Source: Actinotalea soli
GTDB lineage: Bacteria; Actinomycetota; Actinomycetes; Actinomycetales; Cellulomonadaceae
Length of the DNA stretch: 64,000 bases
Direction of reading: 5' to 3'
Assembly: GCF_017565425.1 (NCBI RefSeq)
Contig: NZ_JAGEMK010000002.1
Location: forward strand, 248,001-312,000
The notes under the pieces are model-generated. The model was not told where the DNA came from, ran no database searches, and worked only from the letters and a program-made list of their open reading frames with translations. Shown here in pieces: positions 7,956-16,090 of this stretch. Position 1 is the first letter of the stretch; each line of letters begins with the position of its first letter. A program made the position numbers and the translations under genes.

Positions 7956-8438
7956 TCACAGGGCCTGGTCGAGCAGCATGCTGCCACCGGTGGAACCGGT
8001 GGTCGCGCCGCGCGGGTCGTAGGTCTGGACGTTCTCCTGCAGGGTCATCAGGGTCTCCTGGGCGGCGCGGTGCGAGGTCGCGAGCAGGTCGCGGTTGCCC
8101 TCGGCCAGCGCATTGATCTGGTCGGTCAGGGAGACGAAGGCCTCGTGGTGCTCCTTGAGCAGGTCGTCCCACGGCGGGCGGGCGGCATCGGCGAGGACCA
8201 GCAGGCTGCTGCCCTCGGGGGCGCCCACCTGACGAGCGGCGTCGTCGGCCTCGACCGCGCGGCCGAGCTCGGCGTCACGGATCTGGTCCAGGACGCTCTC
8301 GACCTCGCGGGTGGCGTGGCCGAGCCACTGCGTCCGTCCGCTCGTGAGGATCAGCTGCTCCTCCTCGAGCTTGAAGAGCAGCAGCTCCAGGAGCTGGCGC
8401 TCACGCCACAGCACCCCGGACAGCTCGTTCAGGCCCAT
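7956..8438 (-). CDS. flgN: FlgN-type export chaperone for FlgK/FlgL
   Basis: This is a 160-residue, all-helical, soluble protein: GLNELSGVLWRERQLLELLLFKLEEEQLIL, a middle helix around residues 40-60 and LTDQINALAEGNRDLL near 105-120. Short helical proteins just upstream of flgK are FlgN chaperones, which keep FlgK and FlgL unfolded for type III export. AAGGAG lies 7 nt before the ATG at 8438. It is the first gene of the minus-strand operon and is served by the sigma-28-like site at 8491-8515. Assignment rests on position, size and the LWxExxLL pattern. Confidence 0.85.
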   Translation of the reverse strand: MGLNELSGVLWRERQLLELLLFKLEEEQLILTSGRTQWLGHATREVESVLDQIRDAELGRAVEADDAARQVGAPEGSSLLVLADAARPPWDDLLKEHHEAFVSLTDQINALAEGNRDLLATSHRAAQETLMTLQENVQTYDPRGATTGSTGGSMLLDQAL

Positions 8439-8490
8439 ACGCCAACTCCTTCGTGTGCCGGCCCTCGGTCGTGCGCCGGTCAGAGAGCAC

Positions 8491-8515
8491 ATCGACCCGG
8501 CCCTGGTGATTGTGA
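8491..8515 (-). promoter_or_regulatory. Sigma-28-like promoter for flgN-flgK-flgL-fliW
   Basis: Minus-strand TCAC-N15-GTCGATGT, 53 nt upstream of the flgN ATG. It differs from GCCGAT at one position. It is back to back with the plus-strand site for the sigma factor gene. Confidence 0.7.
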
Positions 8516-8586
8516 CGGATTCTGCTGGACCAGTTCGGTACGGGAACGTCTTGGTTCCCAGACTGTGACCTGGCTCACATCCCAAG

Positions 8587-8611
8587 TCGGACTTGCCCGT
8601 TCTGCGCCGAT
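8587..8611 (+). promoter_or_regulatory. Possible sigma-28-like promoter for the sigma factor gene
   Basis: TCGG-N15-GCCGATGC. The -10 is perfect but the -35 (TCGG) is weaker than the TCAC/TCAT seen elsewhere. It would make the sigma factor autoregulated. Confidence 0.45.
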
Positions 8612-8740
8612 GCCATCCGGGACGAACCGGACAACGCTGCGGTGCGCGCAGGACGGGGCCGTGACCCGTTCGGCGTAACCACCATCCTTCACCCGCTCCT
8701 GGTCCTCAAGTGCTGGGCCCGCCGCGACGAAACCCGGTCT

Positions 8741-9610
8741 GTGAACGAGACAACCACCGCAGCCAACGAGCTCGTCGTCGAGCACCTCGCCCTCGTCGGC
8801 TACCACGTGAACTCCATGCTGAGCCGCGTGCCGTCCTACGTCTCCCGCTCCGACCTCGCGTCGGCCGGGCACCTCGCGCTGGTCCAGGCCAGCCGCGCCT
8901 ACGACGAGTCCACCGGCGTCCCGTTCGCCCGCTACGCCGCGCTCCGCATCCGCGGGGCCCTCGTGGACGAGCTGCGCGGCATGGACTGGATCTCCCGCGG
9001 CGCCCGCCGCCGGGTCCGCCAGGTCAACGAGGTCTCCGACCAGCTCACCGCGACCATGGGCCGCGTGCCCTCGCGTGAGGAGCTCGCCGAGGCCATGGGC
9101 GTCGCGGTCAGCGAGGTCGACACGGCCCGCAGCGACGCCGACGTGCGCGTCCTGAGCATCGACGGTCTCGAGGCCGCCGGCGCCGAGACCGTCGTCGACG
9201 ACGACCTCAGCCCCGAGGAGCGCCTCGTCGCGAACGAGAAGCTCCAGTACCTGCGTGCCGGGGTCGACAGCCTCCCCGAGCGCCTGCGCCATGTCGTCGA
9301 GCAGCTCTTCTTCCAGGACCGCCCGGTGGTCGAGCTCGCCGAGGAGCTCGGGGTCACGCAGTCGCGCATCAGCCAGCTGCGTACCGAGGCCCTCGCCCTG
9401 CTCAAGGACGGCATGAACGCGAGCCTCGAGCCCTCCCTCGTCCCGGTCGCCGCCCGTCCCGAGGGTGTCGCCGAGCGCCGCCGTCGTGCCTACTTCGCCC
9501 AGGTCGCGGCACGGGCAGCGCAGAACGCCCAGGCCGGCGCGGTCGTCGCCGTGCCCCAGCAGCACTCCGGGCAGCACGAGCAGGTCGCGCCGCTCTCCGC
9601 CGTGGGCTGA
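8741..9610 (+). CDS. fliA: Flagellar RNA polymerase sigma factor of the FliA/WhiG (sigma-28) family
   Basis: The 289-residue protein shows sigma-70 regions in order: region 2 (LVGYHVNSMLSRVP, then the region 2.2-2.4 stretch DLASAGHLALVQASRAYDES and FARYAALRIRGALVDELRGMDW, the FliA/WhiG-type pattern), region 3 (ARRRVRQVNEVSDQLTATMGRVPS) and region 4 (LPERLRHVVEQLFFQDRPVVELAEELGVTQSRISQLRTEAL). A tail of about 60 residues is extra. It is divergent from flgN and upstream of flagellin. I chose GTG 8741; the ribosome-binding site is weak and an earlier GTG at 8642 is possible. It is the natural reader of the 16 TCAY-N15-GCCGAT sites listed here. No flgM anti-sigma gene is visible nearby. Confidence 0.88.
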   Translation: MNETTTAANELVVEHLALVGYHVNSMLSRVPSYVSRSDLASAGHLALVQASRAYDESTGVPFARYAALRIRGALVDELRGMDWISRGARRRVRQVNEVSDQLTATMGRVPSREELAEAMGVAVSEVDTARSDADVRVLSIDGLEAAGAETVVDDDLSPEERLVANEKLQYLRAGVDSLPERLRHVVEQLFFQDRPVVELAEELGVTQSRISQLRTEALALLKDGMNASLEPSLVPVAARPEGVAERRRRAYFAQVAARAAQNAQAGAVVAVPQQHSGQHEQVAPLSAVG

Positions 9611-9636
9611 CCTCAGCCCGAGCTGTCTCGACTCAC

Positions 9637-9678
9637 CGACGAACGCCGGTCCTCCTCCAGGAGGGCCGGCGTTCGTCG
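9637..9678 (+). terminator. Hairpin terminator after the sigma factor gene
   Basis: A 19-bp stem (CGACGAACGCCGG... paired with ...CCGGCGTTCGTCG, one mismatch) with a TCCA loop, 27 nt after the stop, followed by TTCC. The remaining DNA to 9955 shows no gene. Confidence 0.75.
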
Positions 9679-9955
9679 TTCCTCACAGGTGTTCTCCGCG
9701 GGCGCGCGCGAGGCGGGGGTCACGGGCGCGCCCCGCGGGGTCCCGAGGTGGCGGGCGCACAGCGGCGGCACGGGTGGGGAGTGCCTCCCTCACCCGGGTG
9801 CTGGCGCCGCGGGCACCCTCCTGGTGGCCGGCGCACGGACCGGACGCCTGCCGGCCTCAGGGGTGTCGCCGCAGGTCAGGGGCCTCGTCAAGGGTCCGCG
9901 GGCCTCGATCTGTGACCCCGGACCAGGAACCCGCAGAAAAAGTTCTGCGAAAACC

Positions 9956-9980
9956 TCATCACACCGGCAGGGGGGCCGAT
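9956..9980 (+). promoter_or_regulatory. Sigma-28-like promoter for flagellin
   Basis: TCAT-N15-GCCGATCT, 64 nt before the flagellin ATG. Just upstream, CGCAGAA-AAAG-TTCTGCG (9932-9949) is a small perfect inverted repeat that could be an operator; it is unique to this promoter. Confidence 0.8.
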
Positions 9981-10044
9981 CTTCAGGGTGCTCGCCCATG
10001 GAGGGGCGGCGATTTCGACCCCACATCAAGGATGGAGCACTACC

Positions 10045-10866
10045 ATGGGTCTCTCGATCAACCAGAACATCGCGGCCGTCAACTCGTACCGCAACCTGTC
10101 CAACACGCAGAACGACCTGAGCAAGTCGCTCGAGAAGCTCTCCTCGGGCTTCCGCATCAACCGCGCCGCGGACGACGCTGCCGGTCTCGCGATCTCCGAG
10201 GGCCTGCGCTCGCAGGTCGGTGGCCTCAAGGTCGCCGCCCGCAACGCCCAGGACGGCATCTCGGTGGTCCAGACCGCTGAGGGCGCCATGACCGAGGTCC
10301 ACGCCATCCTGCAGCGTCAGCGCGACCTTGCTGTGCAGGCCGGTAACGACTCGAACAACGACGACGCCCGCGCCAACATCAAGGCCGAGTCGGACAGCCT
10401 CTCCGAGGAGCTGACCCGGATCGCCGAGTCCACCAACTTCAACGGTGCCAACCTGCTCCAGGGTGGCGAGATGACGTTCCAGGTCGGCGCCGGCTCGGAC
10501 GCCGGCACCAACCAGATCACGGTCGAGCTGGCCGACATCTCCGCGCTCGGCGCCACCATCGGTGCGCTCGAGTTCGACTCGGCTGCCAACGCCCTGCTCT
10601 CGATCGAGGCCATCGACACCGCCATCGCCGAGGTCTCGACCGCTCGTGCCGGGCTCGGTTCGGTCCAGAACCGCTTCGAGCACACCATCAAGAACATCAA
10701 CGTCGCGGTGGAGAACCTGTCCGCGTCGGAGAGCCGGATCCGCGACACGGACATGGCTTCGGAGATGGTCAGCTTCACCCGCGCGCAGATCCTGTCGCAG
10801 GCCGGCACCGCCATGCTCGCGCAGGCCAACCAGATCCCCCAGGGCGTCCTCTCGCTCCTGCGCTGA
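10045..10866 (+). CDS. fliC: Flagellin (filament subunit)
   Basis: The 273-residue product is a short, two-domain (D0-D1) flagellin with little or no D2/D3. N-terminus: GLSINQNIAAVNSYRNLSNTQ then SLEKLSSGFRINRAADDAAGLAISE. C-terminus: RFEHTIKNINVAVENLSASESRIRDTDMASEMVSF and ILSQAGTAMLAQANQIPQGVLSLLR. These helices form the filament core; the tail is the export and polymerisation signal. Start 10045 has GGAG 8 nt upstream. It is a single gene with its own sigma-28-like promoter and a hairpin downstream, as expected for the most abundant flagellar protein. It is the only flagellin in the window. Likely regulators are FliW, FliS and CsrA. Confidence 0.97.
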   Translation: MGLSINQNIAAVNSYRNLSNTQNDLSKSLEKLSSGFRINRAADDAAGLAISEGLRSQVGGLKVAARNAQDGISVVQTAEGAMTEVHAILQRQRDLAVQAGNDSNNDDARANIKAESDSLSEELTRIAESTNFNGANLLQGGEMTFQVGAGSDAGTNQITVELADISALGATIGALEFDSAANALLSIEAIDTAIAEVSTARAGLGSVQNRFEHTIKNINVAVENLSASESRIRDTDMASEMVSFTRAQILSQAGTAMLAQANQIPQGVLSLLR

Positions 10867-10920
10867 TCTGAGCGGTAGCAGTACCCAGCACGACCAGCAG
10901 TAGGTAGTACCAGCACGATT

Positions 10921-10966
10921 CCGGCCGGTGGCGGGGTGACCTGGACCGTCACCCGTCACCGGCCGG
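10921..10966 (+). terminator. Hairpin terminator after flagellin
   Basis: CCGGCCGGTG...GGGTGAC pairs with GTCACCC...CACCGGCCGG through one bulge. It ends 36 nt before the fliD start and has no strong T run. Before it, GTACC(C)AGCACGA occurs twice between 10880 and 10918. No sigma-28-like site was found ahead of fliD, so fliD may depend on partial read-through. Confidence 0.6.
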
Positions 10967-11001
10967 ACCCATTCTCGTCCCGATCAGGAAGGAGCACGTT
11001 G

Positions 11002-12357
11002 ATGGCCATGTTCGGCATCGACGGCCTCGCCAGCGGCCTCGACACGACTTCTCTGATCAGCAAGCTCATGCAGGTCGAGGCCATGCCCCAGACCCTGCTC
11101 AAGGCCAAGCAGTCCACGGCGCAGACCTTCGTCTCGGCCCTCCAGGGCCTGAACACCCGCGTGGCCTCCCTGGCCGACGCCGCGAGCAAGGCCGCCAAGG
11201 CCGAGTCCTGGCAGGCCTACGCCCCCACGAGCAGCAGCGACGCCGCCACCGCCAAGGTCGGCGCGAACGCCCAGGCCGGGAACGTCAGCTTCACCGTGAC
11301 CAGCGTCGCGGCCACGCAGTCCTCGCTGCTGACCCTGCCGACCGAGTACACCTCGGCCACGCCCACGTTCAGCATCACCCGCGGTGGTGAGACCACCACC
11401 ATCACGGCCTCCAGCACGTCGATCAACGACATCGCCAAGGCCGTCAACAGCTCAGGCTCGGGCGTCAACGCCTCGGTCATCAACGTCGGCACCTCCGCCG
11501 CCCCCGAGTACCGGCTCCAGCTGACCGGGGCCCAGACCGGCGCCGCGAACGCCTTCACGATCACCTCGGAGGACTCCGCGGCCCAGCCCGGGATCACGCA
11601 GATCCGTGCCGCGGCCGACGCCTCGATCATGCTCTTCCCGGGGACCGACGCCGCCGTGCCCGTCACCTCGTCCACCAACACCTTCACCGCCCTGATGAGC
11701 GGCGTCGACGTCACGGTGGCCAAGGTCACCGGGCCCACGGACGAGCCGGTCACCGTCACGGTGGCCCGCGACGACGCGGCCCTGGCCAAGCTCACGTCGG
11801 GGATCGTCGGCAGCTTCGGCGTCGTGCTCTCCGAGATCTCCTCGAAGACCGCCATCTCGACCACGCCCGGCACCGACGGCAGGTCCACGGTCAAGGGTGG
11901 GGTGTTCACGGGCGACAGCGCGGTGCGCGGGATCCAGTCCCGTCTCACCTCAGCCATGTCCCTGCCGGTGGACGGCGTCTCGCCCGCCGAGGTCGGGATC
12001 ACCCTCAACCGGGACGGCAGCTTCACCTTCAACGAGGAGAAGTTCACCGCGGCCCTCGCCGCCGACCCTGCCAAGGTGCAGTCGATGGTCACCCAGATCG
12101 CCGAGCGGGTGGCCACGGCCGCCAAGGGCATCTCGGACAAGTACGACGGCACGCTGACCAAGAAGATCGAGGGTCAGCAGGGCCAGGTCCGTGACATGGG
12201 CAACCAGATCGAGAGCTGGGACCGTCGGCTCGACAACCGGCGGTCCGGGCTCGAGCGCACCTACGCGGCCCTCGAGGTCAGGCTCTCCGGGCTGCAGTCG
12301 CAGTCGAGCTGGCTCGCGAGCCAGCTGGCCTCCCTGCCCTCCTACTCGAACCGCTGA
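11002..12357 (+). CDS. fliD: Flagellar filament cap protein FliD
   Basis: The 451-residue protein begins MFGIDGLASGLDTTSLISKLMQVEAMPQTLL, the FliD_N signature (GLxSGLDtxxiixqlm), and ends in a long heptad-like helix with RQSGLERTYAALEVRLSGLQSQSSWLASQL, the FliD_C coiled coil that packs on the filament tip. AAGGAG lies 7 nt before the ATG at 11002; a TTG directly before it could also start. It folds flagellin at the growing tip. It is followed by fliS after 12 nt, the usual order. Confidence 0.94.
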   Translation: MAMFGIDGLASGLDTTSLISKLMQVEAMPQTLLKAKQSTAQTFVSALQGLNTRVASLADAASKAAKAESWQAYAPTSSSDAATAKVGANAQAGNVSFTVTSVAATQSSLLTLPTEYTSATPTFSITRGGETTTITASSTSINDIAKAVNSSGSGVNASVINVGTSAAPEYRLQLTGAQTGAANAFTITSEDSAAQPGITQIRAAADASIMLFPGTDAAVPVTSSTNTFTALMSGVDVTVAKVTGPTDEPVTVTVARDDAALAKLTSGIVGSFGVVLSEISSKTAISTTPGTDGRSTVKGGVFTGDSAVRGIQSRLTSAMSLPVDGVSPAEVGITLNRDGSFTFNEEKFTAALAADPAKVQSMVTQIAERVATAAKGISDKYDGTLTKKIEGQQGQVRDMGNQIESWDRRLDNRRSGLERTYAALEVRLSGLQSQSSWLASQLASLPSYSNR

Positions 12358-12369
12358 GCTGAGGACGTC

Positions 12370-12816
12370 ATGAACTACGCCGCTCTCCGGACGCGCTACG
12401 TCGACGACACCGTCGCGACCGCGAGCCCGGCCAAGCTCCTCACGATGCTCTACGACCGCCTGGTGCTGGACCTGCAGCGTGCCGAGGCGGCCCAGCGCGA
12501 GGGGGACAAGGTCGCGGCCGGCCCGCACCTCACCCACGCGCAGGACATCGTCTCCGAGCTCGCGGCCACCCTCGAGGTGGGGTCCTGGGACGGCGCCAAG
12601 CAGCTCATGAGCGTCTACACGTACCTGTTGACCGAGCTCATCGGCGCCAACGTCGCCGGTGACGCCGAGCGCACCGCGGCCTGCCGCGAGATGGTCGAGC
12701 CGCTGCGCGAGGCATGGCACCAGGCCGCGCAGGAGATCGCCGTGACCGCCACACCCCTCGAGCCCGTCGGGACGGCCGCGCCCGGCCGCTCGCTCGGTGA
12801 CCTGGGCGTGGGCTGA
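12370..12816 (+). CDS. fliS: Flagellin export chaperone FliS
   Basis: The 148-residue helical protein has the FliS start YAALRTRYVDDTVATASPAKLLTMLYDRLVLDLQRAE (YxxxxvxtAsPxkLvxmLYdgxixxlxxAe) and the second motif ELAATLEVGSWDGAKQLMSVYTYLLTELIGAN. It caps the flagellin C-terminus in the cytosol before export. Its stop overlaps the next start (TGATG), which suggests coupled translation. Confidence 0.94.
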   Translation: MNYAALRTRYVDDTVATASPAKLLTMLYDRLVLDLQRAEAAQREGDKVAAGPHLTHAQDIVSELAATLEVGSWDGAKQLMSVYTYLLTELIGANVAGDAERTAACREMVEPLREAWHQAAQEIAVTATPLEPVGTAAPGRSLGDLGVG

Positions 12817-13163
12817 TGGCCACCGAGACCACGGGCCCCGTCGACGACGGCACGACGGACTGGGGCACGGCCTGGGAAGAGGCCCTCGGGGCCCTCGAGC
12901 TCGACGTCGACGCCGCCGAGGCGATGCTCGCCCTCGACCATCTCGCGGACCTCCCGGCCCACGACCCGTGGTCCCCGCCGGTCCACATGGGCCCGCTGCC
13001 CGTCACCCTCGTCGAGCGTGCCAAGGCCGTGCTCGACCGTCAGATCGAGGTGGGTCGCCGGCTCGCCGAGGCCGCCGACCTGAGCCGCCGGCACAGCCGA
13101 GCGGCCCAGACCCTGCGCAGCGCCCCGCCGTCGAGCCCCGTCTACCTCGACACCCCCGCCTGA
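12816..13163 (+). CDS. Small unknown protein at the FliT position
   Basis: The 115-residue acidic protein overlaps the fliS stop by 1 nt, so it is almost certainly translated. In many bacteria fliD-fliS is followed by fliT (FliD chaperone), and this protein has FliT-like size and a helical, Ala/Leu/Glu-rich C-terminal half (LVERAKAVLDRQIEVGRRLAEAADLSRRHSRAAQTL). I see no decisive FliT motif, so the link is from position only. A strong hairpin follows. Confidence 0.75.
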   Translation: MATETTGPVDDGTTDWGTAWEEALGALELDVDAAEAMLALDHLADLPAHDPWSPPVHMGPLPVTLVERAKAVLDRQIEVGRRLAEAADLSRRHSRAAQTLRSAPPSSPVYLDTPA

Positions 13164-13185
13164 CCCCAGACCCCCGGACCGACGA

Positions 13186-13221
13186 CAGAACCCCGCGTGC
13201 CCTGAGGGCCGCGGGGTTCTG
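13186..13221 (+). terminator. Intrinsic terminator ending fliD-fliS-unknown
   Basis: A perfect 12-bp stem CAGAACCCCGCG / CGCGGGGTTCTG with a 12-nt loop, 22 nt after the stop, followed by CTGTCCCC. Confidence 0.8.
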
Positions 13222-13236
13222 CTGTCCCCCGAACCG

Positions 13237-13292
13237 GATCTCGTGTCAGAACGTAGGGATACCCGGGGTATCCCACGTTCTGACACGAGATC
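13237..13292. repeat. 56-nt nearly perfect palindrome between fliS operon and flgB
   Basis: The arms GATCTCGTGTCAGAACGT and ACGTTCTGACACGAGATC are perfectly complementary. The centre GGGATACCC/GGGTATCCC also pairs, leaving a single unpaired A at 13255. It sits between the terminator and the flgB promoter. It is unrelated in sequence to palindrome types A and B. It could be an operator, a second terminator or a dispersed repeat. Confidence 0.75.
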
Positions 13293-13346
13293 GGTGTGGG
13301 CGTTGGGCCGGATGGGGGAACGCGGGTGAAGCCCCCACCGAACTCC

Positions 13347-13371
13347 TCATGCGCCCCCGACCAGGGCCGAT
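13347..13371 (+). promoter_or_regulatory. Sigma-28-like promoter for the flgB operon
   Basis: TCAT-N15-GCCGATGA, 85 nt before the flgB start and downstream of the 56-nt palindrome. Confidence 0.75.
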
Positions 13372-13456
13372 GAGCAACCCGAGCACGGATCGCTCATCAC
13401 GTAGGCCATGGATAGGCCGCTCGCAGGATTTCTCAACGGGTGGGGTGTATCCACAG

Positions 13457-13807
13457 GTGTTCGACTCCGTGACGTTCGTGGCGATGAACAGCGCCCTCGA
13501 CGGCCTCGCGATGCGCCAGCGCGTCATCGCGGACAACATCGCGAACATCCAGACTCCCGGCTTCCTCGCCGGTCGAGTCTCTTTCGAGGCATCCCTCGCC
13601 GAGGCCGTGAGCAGCGGCTCGCGCCGCACCGGCGCCGCGACCGCCCAGGTCGACCGCTCCCTCGAGCCCACGCGCCTGGACGGCAACAACGTGAACCTCG
13701 ACACCGAGACCCTGCTCAACGTCGACACCAACCTCCGCTACCAGCTCGCCACGCAGGCGGTCAGCGGCACCTTCTCCAAGATGCGTAGCGCGATGAGGAG
13801 CGCCTGA
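13457..13807 (+). CDS. flgB: Flagellar proximal rod protein FlgB
   Basis: The 116-residue product starts (GTG) FDSVTFVAMNSALDGLAMRQRVIADNIANIQTPGF, which aligns end to end with FlgB; the ADNIANxxTPGF motif is the rod-protein hallmark. The C-terminal half NVDTNLRYQLATQAVSGTFSKMRSAM is the FlgB end. GTG at 13457 was chosen because FDSVTF is the family N-terminus; an internal ATG at 13484 would remove it. TGATG overlap with flgC. First gene of an operon that probably runs to flgE. Confidence 0.92.
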   Translation: MFDSVTFVAMNSALDGLAMRQRVIADNIANIQTPGFLAGRVSFEASLAEAVSSGSRRTGAATAQVDRSLEPTRLDGNNVNLDTETLLNVDTNLRYQLATQAVSGTFSKMRSAMRSA

Positions 13808-14205
13808 TGACGACCTTTGGTGCGATCGGCGTCGCCGGCACGGGGATGACCGTGTACCGCAAGTGGCTCGACGCGGTCAGCGACAACCTCGCCAACCTGA
13901 ACACCGTCCGCCCCACGGGGGAGGACGCCTTCCAGGCCCGGTACGTCGTGGCGCAGGCCATGGGTGGGGACACCGGCGGCGTGCAGGTCCAGGGCATCGC
14001 CCTCGGCTCGGCCGAGGGCCGGATCGTGTACGAGCCCGACAACCCGCTGGCTGACGCCGAGGGGTACGTCAAGTACCCCGACATCGACATGGCGAGCCAG
14101 ATGAGCCAGCTGATCATGGCCCAGCGCGGCTACCAGGCGAACGCCGCCGTGGTGGACCGCGCCAAGGAGACCTACCAGGCCGCACTGCAGATCGGACGCA
14201 ACTGA
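13807..14205 (+). CDS. flgC: Flagellar proximal rod protein FlgC
   Basis: The 132-residue protein contains FGAIGVAGTGMTVYRKWLDAVSDNLANLNTVRP at the start (the DNLANxNT rod signature) and KYPDIDMASQMSQLIMAQRGYQANAAVVDRAKETYQAALQI at the end, the FlgC C-terminal pattern. It is part of the proximal rod with FlgB and FliE. Both ends overlap neighbours by 1 nt. Confidence 0.94.
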   Translation: MTTFGAIGVAGTGMTVYRKWLDAVSDNLANLNTVRPTGEDAFQARYVVAQAMGGDTGGVQVQGIALGSAEGRIVYEPDNPLADAEGYVKYPDIDMASQMSQLIMAQRGYQANAAVVDRAKETYQAALQIGRN

Positions 14206-14513
14206 TGAGCATCCTCCCCGTCGGCGGCGTCATGGACGCGATCGGCGCCCAGGGCGCCCTCGGCGTCCAGGCCGCCCCGCCCGCCACCGGAGCCGGCACC
14301 TTCAGCCTCGACGTCGGTGGTGCCATCGACAACCTGCAGGGGATGCAGGCGACCTCGGACGCCCTCGCGGTCCGGGCCGTGACCGGTGACCTCGACGACG
14401 TGCACGACTACACGATCGCCTCGAGCCAGGCCGCCGTCGCCCTCGAGCTCACCGCCGCCATCCGTAACAAGGCCGTCGACGCCTTCACCGAGATCATGAG
14501 GATGCAGGCCTGA
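14205..14513 (+). CDS. fliE: Flagellar hook-basal body protein FliE
   Basis: The 102-residue protein has the FliE C-terminal core DLDDVHDYTIASSQAAVALELTAAIRNKAVDAFTEIMRMQ (the gdlhdvmiaxqkaxlalqltvxvrnkvveAYqeimrMqv pattern). FliE joins the MS ring to the rod and is the first exported subunit. The N-terminal 45 residues are Gly/Ala-rich. TGATG overlaps on both sides. Confidence 0.93.
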   Translation: MSILPVGGVMDAIGAQGALGVQAAPPATGAGTFSLDVGGAIDNLQGMQATSDALAVRAVTGDLDDVHDYTIASSQAAVALELTAAIRNKAVDAFTEIMRMQA

Positions 14514-16090
14514 TGCCCGCCCAGATCAGCGGCCTGCTGGGCCGCCTCTCCGAGCGCGTGCGCGAGTTCACCCTCGCCCAGCGCACCCTCGCCATCATCG
14601 GCGTGGCCGTCCTGGTCCTGGGCCTGGTGGCCCTGTCCACCTGGGCCACCAAGCCCACCATGAGCCCGCTCTTCTCGGGCCTGGCCTCGGCGGACGCGAG
14701 CGCGATCGTCGACCACCTCGAGGCCGAGGGCGTGCCCTACGAGCTCACCGACGGGGGCTCGACGATCATGGTCCCCTCCGGGCAGCTCTACCCGATGCGC
14801 CTCGCGGTGGCCTCGGCCGGTCTGCCGGCCGCCTCGGACGGCGCGGGCTACTCGCTGCTCGACGAGATGGGCATGACCTCCTCGGAGTTCCAGCAGGAGG
14901 TCACCTACCAGCGCGCCGTCGAGGGCGAGCTCGCCAAGACCATCGGTGCGATCGAGGGTGTCGAGGCCGCGACGGTCCGTCTGGCCCTGCCCACCGAGAG
15001 CGTCTTCGTCTCCGAGCAGGCCGACCCGACGGCGTCGGTGTTCGTGCAGACCCAGCGCGGCACCAACCTCAGCAACGACAAGGTCCAGTCGATCGTCCAC
15101 CTCGTCTCGGCCGGCATCGAGGGCATGTCCCCGACCGACGTCGCCGTGATCGACGCGGCCGGCACGGTCCTCTCGGCCGTCGGCACCGGGGGCACGGGCC
15201 TCCAGGACGGCCAGACCGGCGACTACGAGCAGCGGATCGCCGCCAACATCCAGTCGATGCTCGACCCCCTGGTCGGGCACGGCAACGCCGTGGTCAGCGT
15301 GACCGCGGACCTCGACTTCGACCAGACCGCCCGCACCTCGGAGACCTACGACGCCCCCGAGGACCTCCCGCCGTTGTCCTCCGCGACGACGAGCGAGGAG
15401 TACGTCGGCACCGGCGGCGCCGCTGCAGGCGTGCTGGGCCCGGACAACATCGCTGTCCCCAACGGCGCGAACGGGGCGGGGGAGTACACCAAGGAGTCCG
15501 AGACGGTGAACAACACCCTCAACCGGGTCACCGAGCAGCTCACCACCGCGCCCGGTGCCGTGCGCCGCCAGTCCGTCTCGGTCGTCATCTCCGAGCAGGC
15601 CGGCGGTGGGCTCAACCTCGCCGCCATCGAGGAGATGGTCACGGCCGCCGCCGGGGTCGACGAGGAGCGCGGCGACGTCGTCGCGGTCACGCGGCTGAAC
15701 TTCGACGAGGCCGGGGCCCTCGCGGCCCAGGAGGCCCTCGCCGCTGCCGCCGCCGAGGCCGAGGCCGAGCAGACCGCCGCCCTCATCCGCAACGGTGTGA
15801 TCGCCGGAGTCATCCTCCTCGCCGTGATCCTGGCCCTGGTGACCGCGGCACGCCGCAGCCGCCGGGCCCGCCGCGAGGCGATCGACCTGGGCGGGCTGGA
15901 GATCGTCGAGGACACCGTCCCCGAGATCATCGAGCTCCCCGACGAGACCCTCGCCCTGCCGGCCCCCGAGGTCGAGCCCGAGGTCGACGAGATGGACGCC
16001 AAGCGTGAGGACCTCATGGCCCTGGCTGCCGAGCAGCCGGCCGAGGTCGCCGAGGCCCTGCGCGGCTGGCTCGTGGGAGGCCGGCGATGA
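14513..16090 (+). CDS. fliF: Flagellar MS-ring protein FliF
   Basis: The 525-residue protein has two membrane segments (about 24-44, AIIGVAVLVLGLVALSTWA, and about 425-446, GVIAGVILLAVILALVTAA). Between them are the ring-building motifs, including LAxTIGAIEGVEAATVRLALP near 140 and AGAVRRQSVSVVI near 347. The cytosolic C-terminus, ending EVAEALRGWLVG, is the FliG-binding peptide (xQxAxxixxWL). It forms the MS ring that houses the export gate. ATGA overlap with fliG. Confidence 0.96.
   Translation: MPAQISGLLGRLSERVREFTLAQRTLAIIGVAVLVLGLVALSTWATKPTMSPLFSGLASADASAIVDHLEAEGVPYELTDGGSTIMVPSGQLYPMRLAVASAGLPAASDGAGYSLLDEMGMTSSEFQQEVTYQRAVEGELAKTIGAIEGVEAATVRLALPTESVFVSEQADPTASVFVQTQRGTNLSNDKVQSIVHLVSAGIEGMSPTDVAVIDAAGTVLSAVGTGGTGLQDGQTGDYEQRIAANIQSMLDPLVGHGNAVVSVTADLDFDQTARTSETYDAPEDLPPLSSATTSEEYVGTGGAAAGVLGPDNIAVPNGANGAGEYTKESETVNNTLNRVTEQLTTAPGAVRRQSVSVVISEQAGGGLNLAAIEEMVTAAAGVDEERGDVVAVTRLNFDEAGALAAQEALAAAAAEAEAEQTAALIRNGVIAGVILLAVILALVTAARRSRRARREAIDLGGLEIVEDTVPEIIELPDETLALPAPEVEPEVDEMDAKREDLMALAAEQPAEVAEALRGWLVGGRR

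Noticed and set aside
10950-10990. Sigma-28-like site for fliD (CCCGATCA)
   Set aside because: No TCAY lies at 15 nt; the nearest TCAC is 19 nt or more away.
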